Source: Clostridia bacterium (GTDB taxonomy: Bacteria; Bacillota; Clostridia; Christensenellales; Borkfalkiaceae). From it: DNA of 64,000 nucleotides. Position numbers and translations under genes: made by a program. Location of the stretch: NCBI GenBank assembly GCA_017465865.1, contig JAFTVF010000013.1, positions 124,001 to 188,000 on the forward strand. The letters are read 5' to 3'. Positions 7,024-15,779 of this stretch are shown piece after piece. Under the pieces are notes generated by a model. That model ran no database searches, was not told where the DNA came from, and saw only the letters and a program-made list of their open reading frames with translations. Every line of letters starts with the position of its first letter. Position 1 is the first letter of the stretch.

Positions 7024-8910
7024 TTATACAACTTGCTCCTGCGCTTCCGATTCGCGGATACGGCTGAGCCGTTCCAGCTCGCTGAACTTTCCGCCGAGCG
7101 CCATCAGTTCTTCGTACGTGCCGACTTCGACCATTCTACCCTCTTCCATCACGACGATCCTGTCGGCGTTTCGAATGGTGGAAAGACGGTGAGCCACGAT
7201 AAAGGTCGTACGCTCTTTCACAAGACGGTCGATGGCTTTTTGCACGTGGTATTCCGCAACGTTGTCGAGCGCGGAGGTTGCCTCGTCCATAATGAGAATT
7301 CGGGGATTGCGGATAAGCGCGCGCGCAATGCTCACGCGCTGTTTTTGACCGCCCGAGAGCTTGTCGCCGTGCTCGCCCACCTGCGAATCCAAGCCGTTTG
7401 GAAGCGAGGGTAAAAATTCGGGGATATCCGCGTCGGCAACGGCGCGCTGGAATTGTTCCTCGCTGTAATGATCGAGTCCGTAGGTGATATTCTCACGGAT
7501 CGTGCCCGAGAACAGAATACTGTTTTGAGGCACGACGGACAGGAAACGGCGGTAGCTTTGCATGGGGATCTCGTTGAGGGGTTTGTCGTCGATGAGTATT
7601 CTGCCCTCCGTCGGGGATAAAAGCCCGATGATCAAGTTCATTACCGTACTCTTGCCCGAGCCTGACGAACCGACGATCGCAATGCGTTCCCCTTGTTTTA
7701 CGTGCAGATCGAAGTCCTTGACGACGTTTTTGTCCTCGCCCGGATAGTGATAGGAAACGTTGCAAAAATCCACTTTGCCTTTGACGGAGCGGAGTTTTCT
7801 GCGCCCGTCGTCGCGTTCTACGTCCTCCGCGCAGACGATTTCGGACAGGGAATGTACCGCTTCTTTGCCCGTCATCAGCGAGGGATAGATATTGATAAGG
7901 GAAAGCACCGAACCGCTGATCGACGAGAACAACGATTGAAACAGCACGACCTCGCCCGCGGTAATGTAGCCTTTTAAGGCAAGGAACACGCAGAAGAACA
8001 GGCAAAGCCCCGACATTAACTGACCCGACGCCCACATCATCGAGCCGAAAATGCTGTGCGTTTTGTCGAGCTTCAAGCCCGCCCGCGTAACCGAATCGAT
8101 CTTCTCGTTTACCGCCGATTCTTCGGTTGCGACAAGTCCGTGCGCCTTGGTGAGCTGCATCATCTGCAAGGTCGTGGTGAGCTTGCTCGACAGCTTTTCG
8201 TTTTCCTTGCGGTATTCCGAGCTGTCTTTACGTATACGCTTGGAAAACAGGCGTTTGAGCAAGACGTTGATCGGGATAATCACCACAAAAAACAGCGTAA
8301 CACCGGGGCTTTTGAGAAGCGCGATCACCACGGATACGACAAGCCCGATGATATTCGGTATGTACGCTATCATATAGTTACGGTAATAGCCTTCTACGCT
8401 CTCGATGTCGCGCAGAAATTTCGACTGTATTCTGCCCTCTTCGATCTCCTTATGATAAGTGATCGAAAGGCGTTGTAATTTTCTTACCACGCCGCTTTTG
8501 ATTTCGGCGGTGGTGGTACGGATCATACGGTTGGTGATAGAAAGCCGCCAAGTCGTCGTCGGTACGTTTTGTAAAACGAGTACGGCAAGCAAGATCCCGT
8601 CGATAACCAGCCTCGTCATATACCCGTCGGGACGGACGGTGATCACGTCGATAACGTCGCTGGTGATCAAAGGCAAAATCCATACGGGCGAGGCTTGCAA
8701 AAGATAAATGAGCGTAGAATACAAGACCTGTACCCAATTCTTGCGTAACAGCTTTTGCATGAACAGCTCGTTATTTTCGCCCTGCTTGCGCTTTTTCTTT
8801 TTCCCGTCCTCGCTGAACAGCCATTCAAGGTCGGGAATTTTGTTGATGCTTCGGAGTTTCTCTTCGTCTTTCCGCCGTGGAACGGCTTTTTCGGAATTCT
8901 GTTTCGACAT
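7024..8910 (-). CDS. ABC transporter, fused permease and ATPase (exporter type)
   Basis: A 628-residue half-transporter. About 70 charged N-terminal residues precede six membrane segments (roughly residues 60-340) and a C-terminal nucleotide-binding domain with Walker A VGSSGSGKST, signature LSGGQKQR, Walker B ILIMDEATSALD and the switch histidine in VAHRLST. It should act as a homodimer exporting lipids, peptides or drugs across the cell membrane. The long charged N-terminus is unusual. A ribosome site (agaggtaatagt) precedes the ATG and a consensus promoter lies at 8977-9005. It is a single-gene unit; the substrate cannot be told from sequence. Confidence 0.93.
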   Translation of the reverse strand: MSKQNSEKAVPRRKDEEKLRSINKIPDLEWLFSEDGKKKKRKQGENNELFMQKLLRKNWVQVLYSTLIYLLQASPVWILPLITSDVIDVITVRPDGYMTRLVIDGILLAVLVLQNVPTTTWRLSITNRMIRTTTAEIKSGVVRKLQRLSITYHKEIEEGRIQSKFLRDIESVEGYYRNYMIAYIPNIIGLVVSVVIALLKSPGVTLFFVVIIPINVLLKRLFSKRIRKDSSEYRKENEKLSSKLTTTLQMMQLTKAHGLVATEESAVNEKIDSVTRAGLKLDKTHSIFGSMMWASGQLMSGLCLFFCVFLALKGYITAGEVVLFQSLFSSISGSVLSLINIYPSLMTGKEAVHSLSEIVCAEDVERDDGRRKLRSVKGKVDFCNVSYHYPGEDKNVVKDFDLHVKQGERIAIVGSSGSGKSTVMNLIIGLLSPTEGRILIDDKPLNEIPMQSYRRFLSVVPQNSILFSGTIRENITYGLDHYSEEQFQRAVADADIPEFLPSLPNGLDSQVGEHGDKLSGGQKQRVSIARALIRNPRILIMDEATSALDNVAEYHVQKAIDRLVKERTTFIVAHRLSTIRNADRIVVMEEGRMVEVGTYEELMALGGKFSELERLSRIRESEAQEQVV

Positions 8911-8976
8911 ACTATTACCTCTTGGCGAAACGCTCTATCCTCTTTCCAAAGATTTTTTCCTTTTCAGGTTGTCTGC

Positions 8977-9005
8977 ATTATAGCACACCCGTTCCGCGTT
9001 GTCAA
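8977..9005 (-). promoter_or_regulatory. Promoter of the ABC transporter gene
   Basis: Minus strand TTGACA (9005-9000), 17 bases, TATAAT (8982-8977). The leader is about 60 bases. Confidence 0.88.
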
Positions 9006-9068
9006 CGGTTGGAGCAAAATTTCTTGCAATAAAAAAAGGGATTGTACGTATTCGTTTTTTCGATAGTT

Positions 9069-9281
9069 TCACTCCACGGGCGTAAAACGGCGGTAGGTTA
9101 CCCCCTCGCGGGTTACTGTATCGTTCCACATCGCAAGCGGGCGCACCCAAGTTTCCCCCTCGCCGTACAAGGCGCGGTACACCACCATTTTTTCTTGCGT
9201 TTCCGAGTGTTTCGCAACGCAAAGCACTTCGTATTCTCCGCCCTTGAAATGGCGGTATTTCCCGATTTTGATCTCGTCCAT
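9069..9281 (-). CDS. DUF1653 family protein
   Basis: A 70-residue protein, normal length for the family. The characteristic block KYRHFKGGEYEVLCVAKHSE near the N-terminus and the later MVVYRALYGEGETWVRPL match DUF1653, a small all-beta domain of unknown function found alone or fused to NUDIX and other enzymes. The sequence aaggagtttgtt precedes the ATG. It lies between the ABC transporter and a divergent permease and shows no clear terminator. No function can be assigned. Confidence 0.85.
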   Translation of the reverse strand: MDEIKIGKYRHFKGGEYEVLCVAKHSETQEKMVVYRALYGEGETWVRPLAMWNDTVTREGVTYRRFTPVE

Positions 9282-9392
9282 AACAAACTCCTTGAAAATT
9301 TTATCGAATATTGCCCAAAAAAGATAGATTTTTTATGAAAAAAGTATTATAATAATTCCCGTTGTGAAAAAATACGAGGAGCGCAGTCGGAT

Positions 9393-10559
9393 ATGAGCGT
9401 ACACGCAAAACGGCATTTTCATTGGCATTTCCCCATACGGGCACTGCTCGGGCATTTTTTGGCGTTCGTGAAAAAGAACGTCGTTTTGTGCGTGGCGGTC
9501 GTCGCCGCTCTGCTTACTTCCTTTATCGTACCGCCCGACAAGGCGTATCTTGCGTATTTCGATTGGAAAACGCTGACCTGTCTTTTCTGCGTGCTTGCGG
9601 TCGTATGCGCGTTTAAGAATATCGATTTCTTTTTCGTGCTCGCAAAACAGATCGTCCGCGCTTTTAAGAATACGCGCGCCTGCGTACTTGCGCTTGCGTA
9701 CGTTACCTTTATCGGCTCGATGCTGATTGCCAACGATATGGCGCTTCTTACCTTTCTGCCCCTCGGATATTTCGTACTGTCCTCCACGGGCAAGAAAAAA
9801 TATATGGCGTTCACCTTTATTATGCAGAATATCGCCGCCAACCTCGGCGGTATGCTCACCCCGTTCGGCAACCCGCAAAATTTGTATCTGTACACGAAAT
9901 TCCATATCCCTACGGGCGAGTTTATGTTGGTGATGCTGCCGCCTTTCGTGCTCTCCGTCGCGCTCATCACCCTCAGCTGTTTCCTGTTCGTCAAAAAAGA
10001 ACCGTTGGAGATAGCGGACGAAAAAATCCGTCTTCCCAAATGGCGAACGATTGTATACGGAATTTTATTCGCCTTATCCATCGTGATCGTATTCCGTGTA
10101 ATTCCCTTTTGGATCGGTTTAATCGTTATTCCCGTCGCCCTGCTTTTCCTCGATAGAAAAGCCCTGAAAGACGTGGATTACGGGTTGCTGTTTACCTTCG
10201 TCGCGTTCTTTATCTTTGCGGGGAATATGTCGAGAATACCGCTTGTGGAAAAACTGCTCGGCTCGTTAATGACGAAACAGCCGTTGCTCGTGTCCGTACT
10301 CTCCTGTCAAGTCATCAGTAACGTTCCGTCCGCGATCCTTTTATCGCAATTCACGGGCGACTACGCGCCCTTACTTCTCGGCGTGAATATCGGCGGGGTG
10401 GGCACGCTGATCTCCTCGCTGGCGAGCCTGATTACCTTCCGTGAATACGCCTCGCACGACCGCGCGGGAACGAAGAAATATATCCTGCTGTTCTCGGCGT
10501 TCAATTTCGGGTTTTTGTTTCTCCTTACGGGAGTACAAATGTTGATCTTATATTGCTAA
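9393..10559 (+). CDS. SLC13/ArsB-NhaD type anion permease
   Basis: A 388-residue integral membrane protein with about 10 hydrophobic segments. The sequences FIGSMLIANDMALLTFLPL and ANLGGMLTPFGNPQNLYLY are the half-repeat signature of the ion-transporter superfamily that includes citrate/dicarboxylate carriers and arsenite pumps; the second half shows QVISNVPSAILLSQF and NIGGVGTLISSLASLI. It therefore probably moves an organic or inorganic anion coupled to sodium or protons. AGGAGCG lies upstream of the ATG, and a TATAAT at 9348-9353 with a weak -35 may drive it. It is monocistronic and ends at a strong terminator. The substrate is unknown. Confidence 0.82.
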   Translation: MSVHAKRHFHWHFPIRALLGHFLAFVKKNVVLCVAVVAALLTSFIVPPDKAYLAYFDWKTLTCLFCVLAVVCAFKNIDFFFVLAKQIVRAFKNTRACVLALAYVTFIGSMLIANDMALLTFLPLGYFVLSSTGKKKYMAFTFIMQNIAANLGGMLTPFGNPQNLYLYTKFHIPTGEFMLVMLPPFVLSVALITLSCFLFVKKEPLEIADEKIRLPKWRTIVYGILFALSIVIVFRVIPFWIGLIVIPVALLFLDRKALKDVDYGLLFTFVAFFIFAGNMSRIPLVEKLLGSLMTKQPLLVSVLSCQVISNVPSAILLSQFTGDYAPLLLGVNIGGVGTLISSLASLITFREYASHDRAGTKKYILLFSAFNFGFLFLLTGVQMLILYC

Positions 10560-10570
10560 CGGTAAAACTT

Positions 10571-10612
10571 ACGCCCTTTCGCAAAATCCTTGCGAAAGGG
10601 CGTTTTTTATTT
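10571..10612. terminator. Bidirectional terminator between the permease and argF
   Basis: Thirteen-bp stem acgccctttcgca/tgcgaaagggcgt followed by TTTTTTATTTT on plus. It also closes the arginine operon on minus. Confidence 0.88.
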
Positions 10613-10615
10613 TGC

Positions 10616-11524
10616 TTATTTCCCGCCGAGGCATTTCACGAGGACTGCCTTTTGCGCGTGCAGTCTGTTTTCCGCTTCGTCGAAAATCTCGTTTGCGTGC
10701 GCTTCGAATACTTCCGCCGTGATCTCCTCTTCGCGGTGCGCGGGCAGACAGTGCAATACCATCGCGCCGTCGCTCGCTACGCTCATTACCTTTGGGTTTA
10801 CCTGATAGCCTTGGAATATCTTCTTTCTTTCCTCCGCTTCGCCCTCTTGACCCATAGACGCCCATACGTCGGTATACAGAACGTCCGCGCCTTTCGCCGC
10901 TTCCAAAACGTCCTCGGTGCATGTGAATTTGCCGTTCTTTTTCGCCCAAGCCATGATCTCCGCGTCAGGCTCGTAGCCTTTCGGGCAAGCCACTGCGACT
11001 TCCATACCCATTTTGATACCGCCGACGATCAACGAGTTCGTCATATTATTGCCGTCGCCGATATAGCAGAGCTTATTCCCCGCGATCGCGCCTTTGTATT
11101 CGCGAATGGTCATAAGGTCGGCGAGCACCTGACAGGGATGACAGTAGTCGGTAAGCCCGTTGATGATGGGGATAGAGCCGTGTTTTGCGAGGTCTTCGAC
11201 TTCCTTTTGCGCAAAGGTACGGATCATGATCCCGTCGAGATAGCGCGAAAGCACGCGCGCGGTGTCCTCGACAGGCTCGCCTCTGCCGATCTGTAAATCG
11301 CGGGAGCTTAAAAACAGCGCGCTGCCGCCGAGGTCGTACATACCCACTTCGAAAGATACGCGGGTACGCGTAGAGGATTTTTCAAAGATCATACCCAGCG
11401 TTTTCCCTGCCAAAAGGTGGTGTTTGATCCCGTTCTTTTTCTCGAATTTGAGTTGATCTGCCAAGTTCAGGATCTCGTTGATCTCTTTCGCCGACAAATC
11501 CATAAGTTTCAATAAATGTTTCAT
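10616..11524 (-). CDS. argF: Ornithine carbamoyltransferase
   Basis: A 302-residue enzyme, normal length, joining carbamoyl phosphate and ornithine to make citrulline. The carbamoyl-phosphate motif FEKSSTRTRVSFE (about 46-58), the HPCQVLADLMTI block and the ornithine-loop HCLPAHREEEI are all intact. It is the last gene of the arginine operon. The ATG at 11524 overlaps the argD stop (ATGA), and a ribosome site (ggaagtaat) lies inside argD, so translation is probably coupled. A longer frame starting at 11575 lies within argD and is not used. A biosynthetic rather than catabolic role is inferred from the operon. Confidence 0.96.
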   Translation of the reverse strand: MKHLLKLMDLSAKEINEILNLADQLKFEKKNGIKHHLLAGKTLGMIFEKSSTRTRVSFEVGMYDLGGSALFLSSRDLQIGRGEPVEDTARVLSRYLDGIMIRTFAQKEVEDLAKHGSIPIINGLTDYCHPCQVLADLMTIREYKGAIAGNKLCYIGDGNNMTNSLIVGGIKMGMEVAVACPKGYEPDAEIMAWAKKNGKFTCTEDVLEAAKGADVLYTDVWASMGQEGEAEERKKIFQGYQVNPKVMSVASDGAMVLHCLPAHREEEITAEVFEAHANEIFDEAENRLHAQKAVLVKCLGGK

Positions 11525-12684
11525 TCCGATATTACTTCCTTTAAGATTTTTATTGCCGATTTCAATTCCGTCCAAGGGATATTCAGGGCAGGGAGCAGCC
11601 TTACTTTCTGTTTCGCTTTAATGACCAGCACCCCTTTTTCCATACACTTTGCAATCACTTCTCCCGCGTCCTTTTCACAGTCCACGCCGATCATAAGCCC
11701 TTTGCCCGAAACGCTTTTTACGCCTTTCGCGTTTTCCAGCTCCGCAAAGATATACGCGCTCTTTTCACGCACTTCCGCGAGTAGTTTTTCATCGATACGG
11801 CGCAGGATACTCAACGCGCCCGCGCAAGCGACGGGGTTACCGCCGAACGTCGAGCCGTTCAGCCCCGCCGTAAACAAACCCTCTGCCTTTTCGCCGAGCA
11901 TGGTCGCGCCGATCGGCAAACCGCCGCCAAGACCTTTCGCCGTCGTTACGACGTCGGGCGTTACGCCGTAGTCCATAAACGCGTACAGCGCTCCCGTTCT
12001 GCCGTTGCCCGTCTGTACCTCGTCGATGACCAGCAGTAAATCTTCTTGCTTTGCAAGCTCCGCCACGCCTTTTACGTAGTCTTTATCAAGCGCCGTAACG
12101 CCGCCCTCGCCTTGCACGAGCTCGATCATAATTCCGCAGCATTTGTGTTCCTTGACGAGCCGACGCATATCCTCGATATCGTTCGCCTGCGCGAATACGA
12201 AGCCCTCCGTCATGGGCGTGAAATGCTCGTGGAAAACGTCCTGTCCCGTTGCCGAAAGGGTGGTGATCGTTCTGCCGTGGAAGCTGTTTTTCAGGGTTAT
12301 AATCGTGTAATACTCCTTGCCCTTTTTCAGTTCGCCGTATTTACGGGCGGCTTTGATCGCACATTCGTTGGCTTCCGCGCCCGAGTTGGAAAAGAACACC
12401 TTTTTCAGCCCCGTACGCGTGCAAAGCTCCTTTGCAAGCAACGCGCAGGGCTCGCTGTAATACAAATTAGAGGTGTGCTGAATCTTATCCAGCTGTGCGA
12501 TCACGGCGTTTTTCCAGTCGGTATCGCCGATCCCGAACCCGTTGACGGCGATCCCCGTGCCGAGGTCGATATATTCTTTCCCCGCCGCGTCGCAAACGCG
12601 CGAGCCTTTGCCCGAAACGAGCTGCACGGGAAAGCGCGCGTACGTGCCCGCGATATATTGTTTGTCAAGTTCGATAACGTTCAT
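11521..12684 (-). CDS. argD: Acetylornithine aminotransferase
   Basis: A 387-residue PLP enzyme of aminotransferase class III. It transfers an amino group from glutamate to N-acetylglutamate semialdehyde, giving N-acetylornithine. The pyridoxal lysine lies in VVTTAKGLGGGLPIGA (about 240-255), IDEVQTGNGRTG holds the cofactor-binding aspartate, and NSGAEANECAIKAARK is the phosphate-binding region. It starts 25 bases after argB and overlaps argF by 4 bases at its end. In some bacteria the same enzyme also serves lysine synthesis, which cannot be judged here. Confidence 0.96.
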   Translation of the reverse strand: MNVIELDKQYIAGTYARFPVQLVSGKGSRVCDAAGKEYIDLGTGIAVNGFGIGDTDWKNAVIAQLDKIQHTSNLYYSEPCALLAKELCTRTGLKKVFFSNSGAEANECAIKAARKYGELKKGKEYYTIITLKNSFHGRTITTLSATGQDVFHEHFTPMTEGFVFAQANDIEDMRRLVKEHKCCGIMIELVQGEGGVTALDKDYVKGVAELAKQEDLLLVIDEVQTGNGRTGALYAFMDYGVTPDVVTTAKGLGGGLPIGATMLGEKAEGLFTAGLNGSTFGGNPVACAGALSILRRIDEKLLAEVREKSAYIFAELENAKGVKSVSGKGLMIGVDCEKDAGEVIAKCMEKGVLVIKAKQKVRLLPALNIPWTELKSAIKILKEVISE

Positions 12685-12709
12685 ACTATATACCTTCTAT
12701 GCAAACCGC

Positions 12710-13585
12710 TCAGAGTTTATTCCCCGAAACGAACATCGTACCGATCCCCTCGTCCGTCAGCGTTTCGATCAGGATCGAGTGCGGGATACGCCCGTCGATG
12801 ATAAACACCTTGCGTACGCCGCGGCGGATCGCTTCGATACAGCAGTTGATCTTCGGGATCATACCCCCGCTGATCACGCCGTCGCGAATGAGCTTGGGCG
12901 CTTCGGATACGAGTACCTTGGATATGAGCGTAGACGGGTCGTCTTTATCGTAGCAAAGCCCGACGGTATCCGTCATGGAAATCAGGCTTTCCGCTTTCAG
13001 CTCGCCCGCGATACGCGCCGCTACCGTGTCCGCGTTGATGTTGTACACGTTGTTGTCGTTGTCGTAGCCGACCGTGGAAATGACGGGAATATACCCCTTT
13101 TCCAGCACGTCGAGAATAGGCGAAACGTTGACTTTCGTGATATCCCCGACAAAGCCCAGCCGTTCGTCTGCTTTTTTCGCCTCGATCATGTGCCCGTCGA
13201 TACCGCAAAGCCCGATCGCCTTGCCGCCCTTGCTCTGTAAGAGATTGACGAGGTTTTTATTCACCTTGCCCGCAAGCACCATCTGCACGATATCCACCGT
13301 CTCTTTATCGGTAACGCGAAGCCCGTCTACGAACTCCGACTTTTTGCCGATTTTGCCGAGCATTTCGGTGATCTCAGGCCCGCCGCCGTGCACGAGCACG
13401 ACTTTCACGCCGATCAGCGACAACAGCACGATGTCGCCCATTACGGCTTCTTTCAGTTCCTCGTTGATCATCGCGTTTCCGCCGTATTTGACGACGACGA
13501 TTTTGTTATAGTATTTTTGGATATACGGCAACGCCTGCGTGAGGATCTCCGCGCGTTGCGCCATCGTGGGTTTACTCGTTTCCAT
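12710..13585 (-). CDS. argB: Acetylglutamate kinase
   Basis: A 291-residue amino-acid kinase that phosphorylates N-acetylglutamate. Key blocks are VVVKYGGNAM (residues 29-38) with the transition-state lysine, VLVHGGGPEITEML for substrate binding, and NINADTVAARIAGELKA and SGGMIPKINCC near the C-terminus. About 20 residues precede the first strand, the N-terminal helix usual for the arginine-inhibited hexameric form, so feedback inhibition by arginine is likely though not proven. Fourth of five acetyl-cycle genes in the operon, 18 bases after argJ. Confidence 0.96.
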   Translation of the reverse strand: METSKPTMAQRAEILTQALPYIQKYYNKIVVVKYGGNAMINEELKEAVMGDIVLLSLIGVKVVLVHGGGPEITEMLGKIGKKSEFVDGLRVTDKETVDIVQMVLAGKVNKNLVNLLQSKGGKAIGLCGIDGHMIEAKKADERLGFVGDITKVNVSPILDVLEKGYIPVISTVGYDNDNNVYNINADTVAARIAGELKAESLISMTDTVGLCYDKDDPSTLISKVLVSEAPKLIRDGVISGGMIPKINCCIEAIRRGVRKVFIIDGRIPHSILIETLTDEGIGTMFVSGNKL

Positions 13586-13603
13586 AATCTTGATTTCCTT
13601 TGT

Positions 13604-14818
13604 TTAAGTTCTGTAATCGCCGTTGATCTTCACGTAATCGTAGGTAAGATCGCAGCCCCAAGCCGTCGCTTTGCCCTCTCCGTCGTTCAAGGAGATAATC
13701 ACCTCGATCTCGCTTTCCAAGAGTATCTCTTTGGCTTTTTCTTCCGAGAACGGCACGCCCGCGCCGTCCTTGCAAACGAGGATCTCGCCTTTTGCCGAAC
13801 GGAACGCAACGTCTACTTTTTGTACGTCCACGTCCGCGCCCGAATACCCGATCGCGCAAAGCACGCGCCCCCAGTTCGCGTCCGCGCCGAACATCGCCGC
13901 TTTGAACAGGGAAGAACAGATCACCGATTTCGCGACCGTTTTCGCAGCCTTTTCGTCTTTCGCGCCGTCTACCTTACATTCGAGGAGCTTGGTCGCGCCC
14001 TCGCCGTCGCCTGCGATCTTACGGCAAAGATAGGTCGTTACCGCGTTCAGCGCCGCGCAGAACGCGTCGTAGTCTTCGCCGTCGGAGTTGATTTCAGCGT
14101 TCTCTGCCATACCGTTGGCAAGCACGGACACCATGTCGTTGGTCGAAGTGTCGCCGTCGATACTAATCATATTGAACGAATTTTTTACGTCCGCGGATAA
14201 CGCTTTTTGGAGCATTGCGGGAGAGATTGCGCAGTCCGTCGTTACGAACACGAGCATCGTCGCCATATTCGGGTGGATCATACCGCTGCCCTTGGCGATC
14301 CCGCCGATACGGCAGGTTTTACCGCCTGCGGTAAATTCGAACGCGATTTCTTTTTTAACAACGTCCGTCGTCATAATCCCCTCGCAGGCAAAACCGCTGT
14401 TGTCGCCAAGACCTTTGACAAGCTCGGGAATACCGTTTTGAATGGGGGTAATATCCAAAGGTTGACCGATAACGCCCGTGGAAGCCACGACGATATCTTT
14501 TTCGGAAATACCCAGCTCTTTTGCAACGAGCGCACAGGTTTGCTGTGCGATCTCGATACCGTTCGCGTTGCAGGTATTTGCGTTACCGCTGTTGCAGATC
14601 ACCGCCTGCGCCTTGCCGTCGGAGATATTGTTCTTCGTTACGGTAAGCGGCGCGCCTTTCACGAGGTTTTGCGTATACACCGCCGCCGCGCTTGCGGGCT
14701 TTTCGCTGTAAATGAGCGCGAGGTCGCGCTTGGTTTTATTTTTACGGATACCGCAATGCACGCCGTTTGCGGTAAAGCCTTTTGCGGCGCATACGCCGCC
14801 TTCGATTTGTTTCAACAT
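13604..14818 (-). CDS. argJ: Bifunctional ornithine acetyltransferase / N-acetylglutamate synthase
   Basis: A 404-residue member of the ArgJ family. It transfers the acetyl group from acetylornithine to glutamate, so the pathway can run as a cycle. The self-cleavage site is visible in KGSGMIHPNMATMLVFVTTD (the chain is cut before the T of ATML, leaving that threonine as nucleophile). ASTGVIGQPLD and ISIDGDTSTNDM are further conserved blocks. No separate argA is needed if ArgJ also accepts acetyl-CoA, but whether this copy is mono- or bifunctional cannot be read from sequence. It is 29 bases after argC. Confidence 0.95.
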   Translation of the reverse strand: MLKQIEGGVCAAKGFTANGVHCGIRKNKTKRDLALIYSEKPASAAAVYTQNLVKGAPLTVTKNNISDGKAQAVICNSGNANTCNANGIEIAQQTCALVAKELGISEKDIVVASTGVIGQPLDITPIQNGIPELVKGLGDNSGFACEGIMTTDVVKKEIAFEFTAGGKTCRIGGIAKGSGMIHPNMATMLVFVTTDCAISPAMLQKALSADVKNSFNMISIDGDTSTNDMVSVLANGMAENAEINSDGEDYDAFCAALNAVTTYLCRKIAGDGEGATKLLECKVDGAKDEKAAKTVAKSVICSSLFKAAMFGADANWGRVLCAIGYSGADVDVQKVDVAFRSAKGEILVCKDGAGVPFSEEKAKEILLESEIEVIISLNDGEGKATAWGCDLTYDYVKINGDYRT

Positions 14819-14847
14819 AATTTTTTCCTTTTACTATTTTTCTGTGT

Positions 14848-15774
14848 TCAGAGCACCAGACCTTCCGTCTTTTTCGCGCCGATCGCCATATTCATACACT
14901 CGATCGCCGCGCCGCTCGCGCCTTTGCCAAGATTATCGTAGCAAGCGATTAGAAGTATCCGTTCGTCGTTGCCCGCTACGGTGATTTTCATACCGTCCTT
15001 TCTCGACAGCGCCGCACCCGAAACGAACCCGTTCTCGTCTGCGCTTTCCGTATATTGTACGATCTCGCCGTTATATTTTGCTCTATATACCGCTTTAATC
15101 TCGTCCACGCTACCCTTAACCTGCTTTGCAAACAGGGGCACGGTTACGGTCATACCGCTGTAAAAATCGGATACGATCGGGCAGAACACGGGCGCGTTCT
15201 CCACGCCGCTGATCGCTTTCATTTCCTTTAAGTGCTTGTGCTGTTGGGTCAGCCCGTACTGACGGGGCGCGCCGAGCAATTCGCTCCGCTCCTCCGCTTC
15301 GTAGTCCGCGATCATTTTCTTACCGCCGCCCGAATAGCCCGTAATCGAATGACAGGTCAAAAGATCCTCTTTATCCAAAAGCCCCGCCTCGATCAAAGGA
15401 TACACGAGCGCGATAAACCCGCTGGCATGACACCCGGGTACGGCGATACGCTTGGAAGATAAAATCTTCTGTTCGTGCGCCGAAGATAACTCGGGAAAGC
15501 CGTACGCCCAATCGGGCAGAGTACGGTGCGCCGTGCTCGCATCGATAACGACCGTATTCGGGTTCTCGACGAGGGAAACGGATTCTCTCGCCGCGTCGTC
15601 GGGCAAGCACAGAAATACGATATCCGCGGCGTTGATCATTTGCTTTCTCGCCGTCGGGTCTTTTCTCTTTTCTTCGGGCAGGGAGAGTATCTCGATATCT
15701 TCTCGCGCGGACAGGCGTTCGTAGATCCGAAGCCCCGTCGTGCCCGCACTGCCGTCTATAAATACTTTCTTCAT
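14848..15774 (-). CDS. argC: N-acetyl-gamma-glutamyl-phosphate reductase (type 2)
   Basis: A 308-residue NADPH-dependent dehydrogenase, the length of the shorter type 2 subfamily (type 1 is about 340). It reduces acetylglutamyl phosphate to the semialdehyde. FIDGSAGTTGLRIYERL (residues 5-21) is the dinucleotide-binding turn and VPGCHASGFIALVYPL holds the catalytic cysteine. HSITGYSGGGKKM is the conserved glycine-rich loop. It begins 5 bases after the argH stop, its ribosome site lying in the end of argH. Confidence 0.95.
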   Translation of the reverse strand: MKKVFIDGSAGTTGLRIYERLSAREDIEILSLPEEKRKDPTARKQMINAADIVFLCLPDDAARESVSLVENPNTVVIDASTAHRTLPDWAYGFPELSSAHEQKILSSKRIAVPGCHASGFIALVYPLIEAGLLDKEDLLTCHSITGYSGGGKKMIADYEAEERSELLGAPRQYGLTQQHKHLKEMKAISGVENAPVFCPIVSDFYSGMTVTVPLFAKQVKGSVDEIKAVYRAKYNGEIVQYTESADENGFVSGAALSRKDGMKITVAGNDERILLIACYDNLGKGASGAAIECMNMAIGAKKTEGLVL

Positions 15775-15779
15775 TTTTG

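Noticed and set aside
11525-11575. 17-residue N-terminal extension of ArgF
   Set aside because: It lies inside argD, whereas ATG at 11524 has a ribosome site and forms an ATGA overlap with argD.
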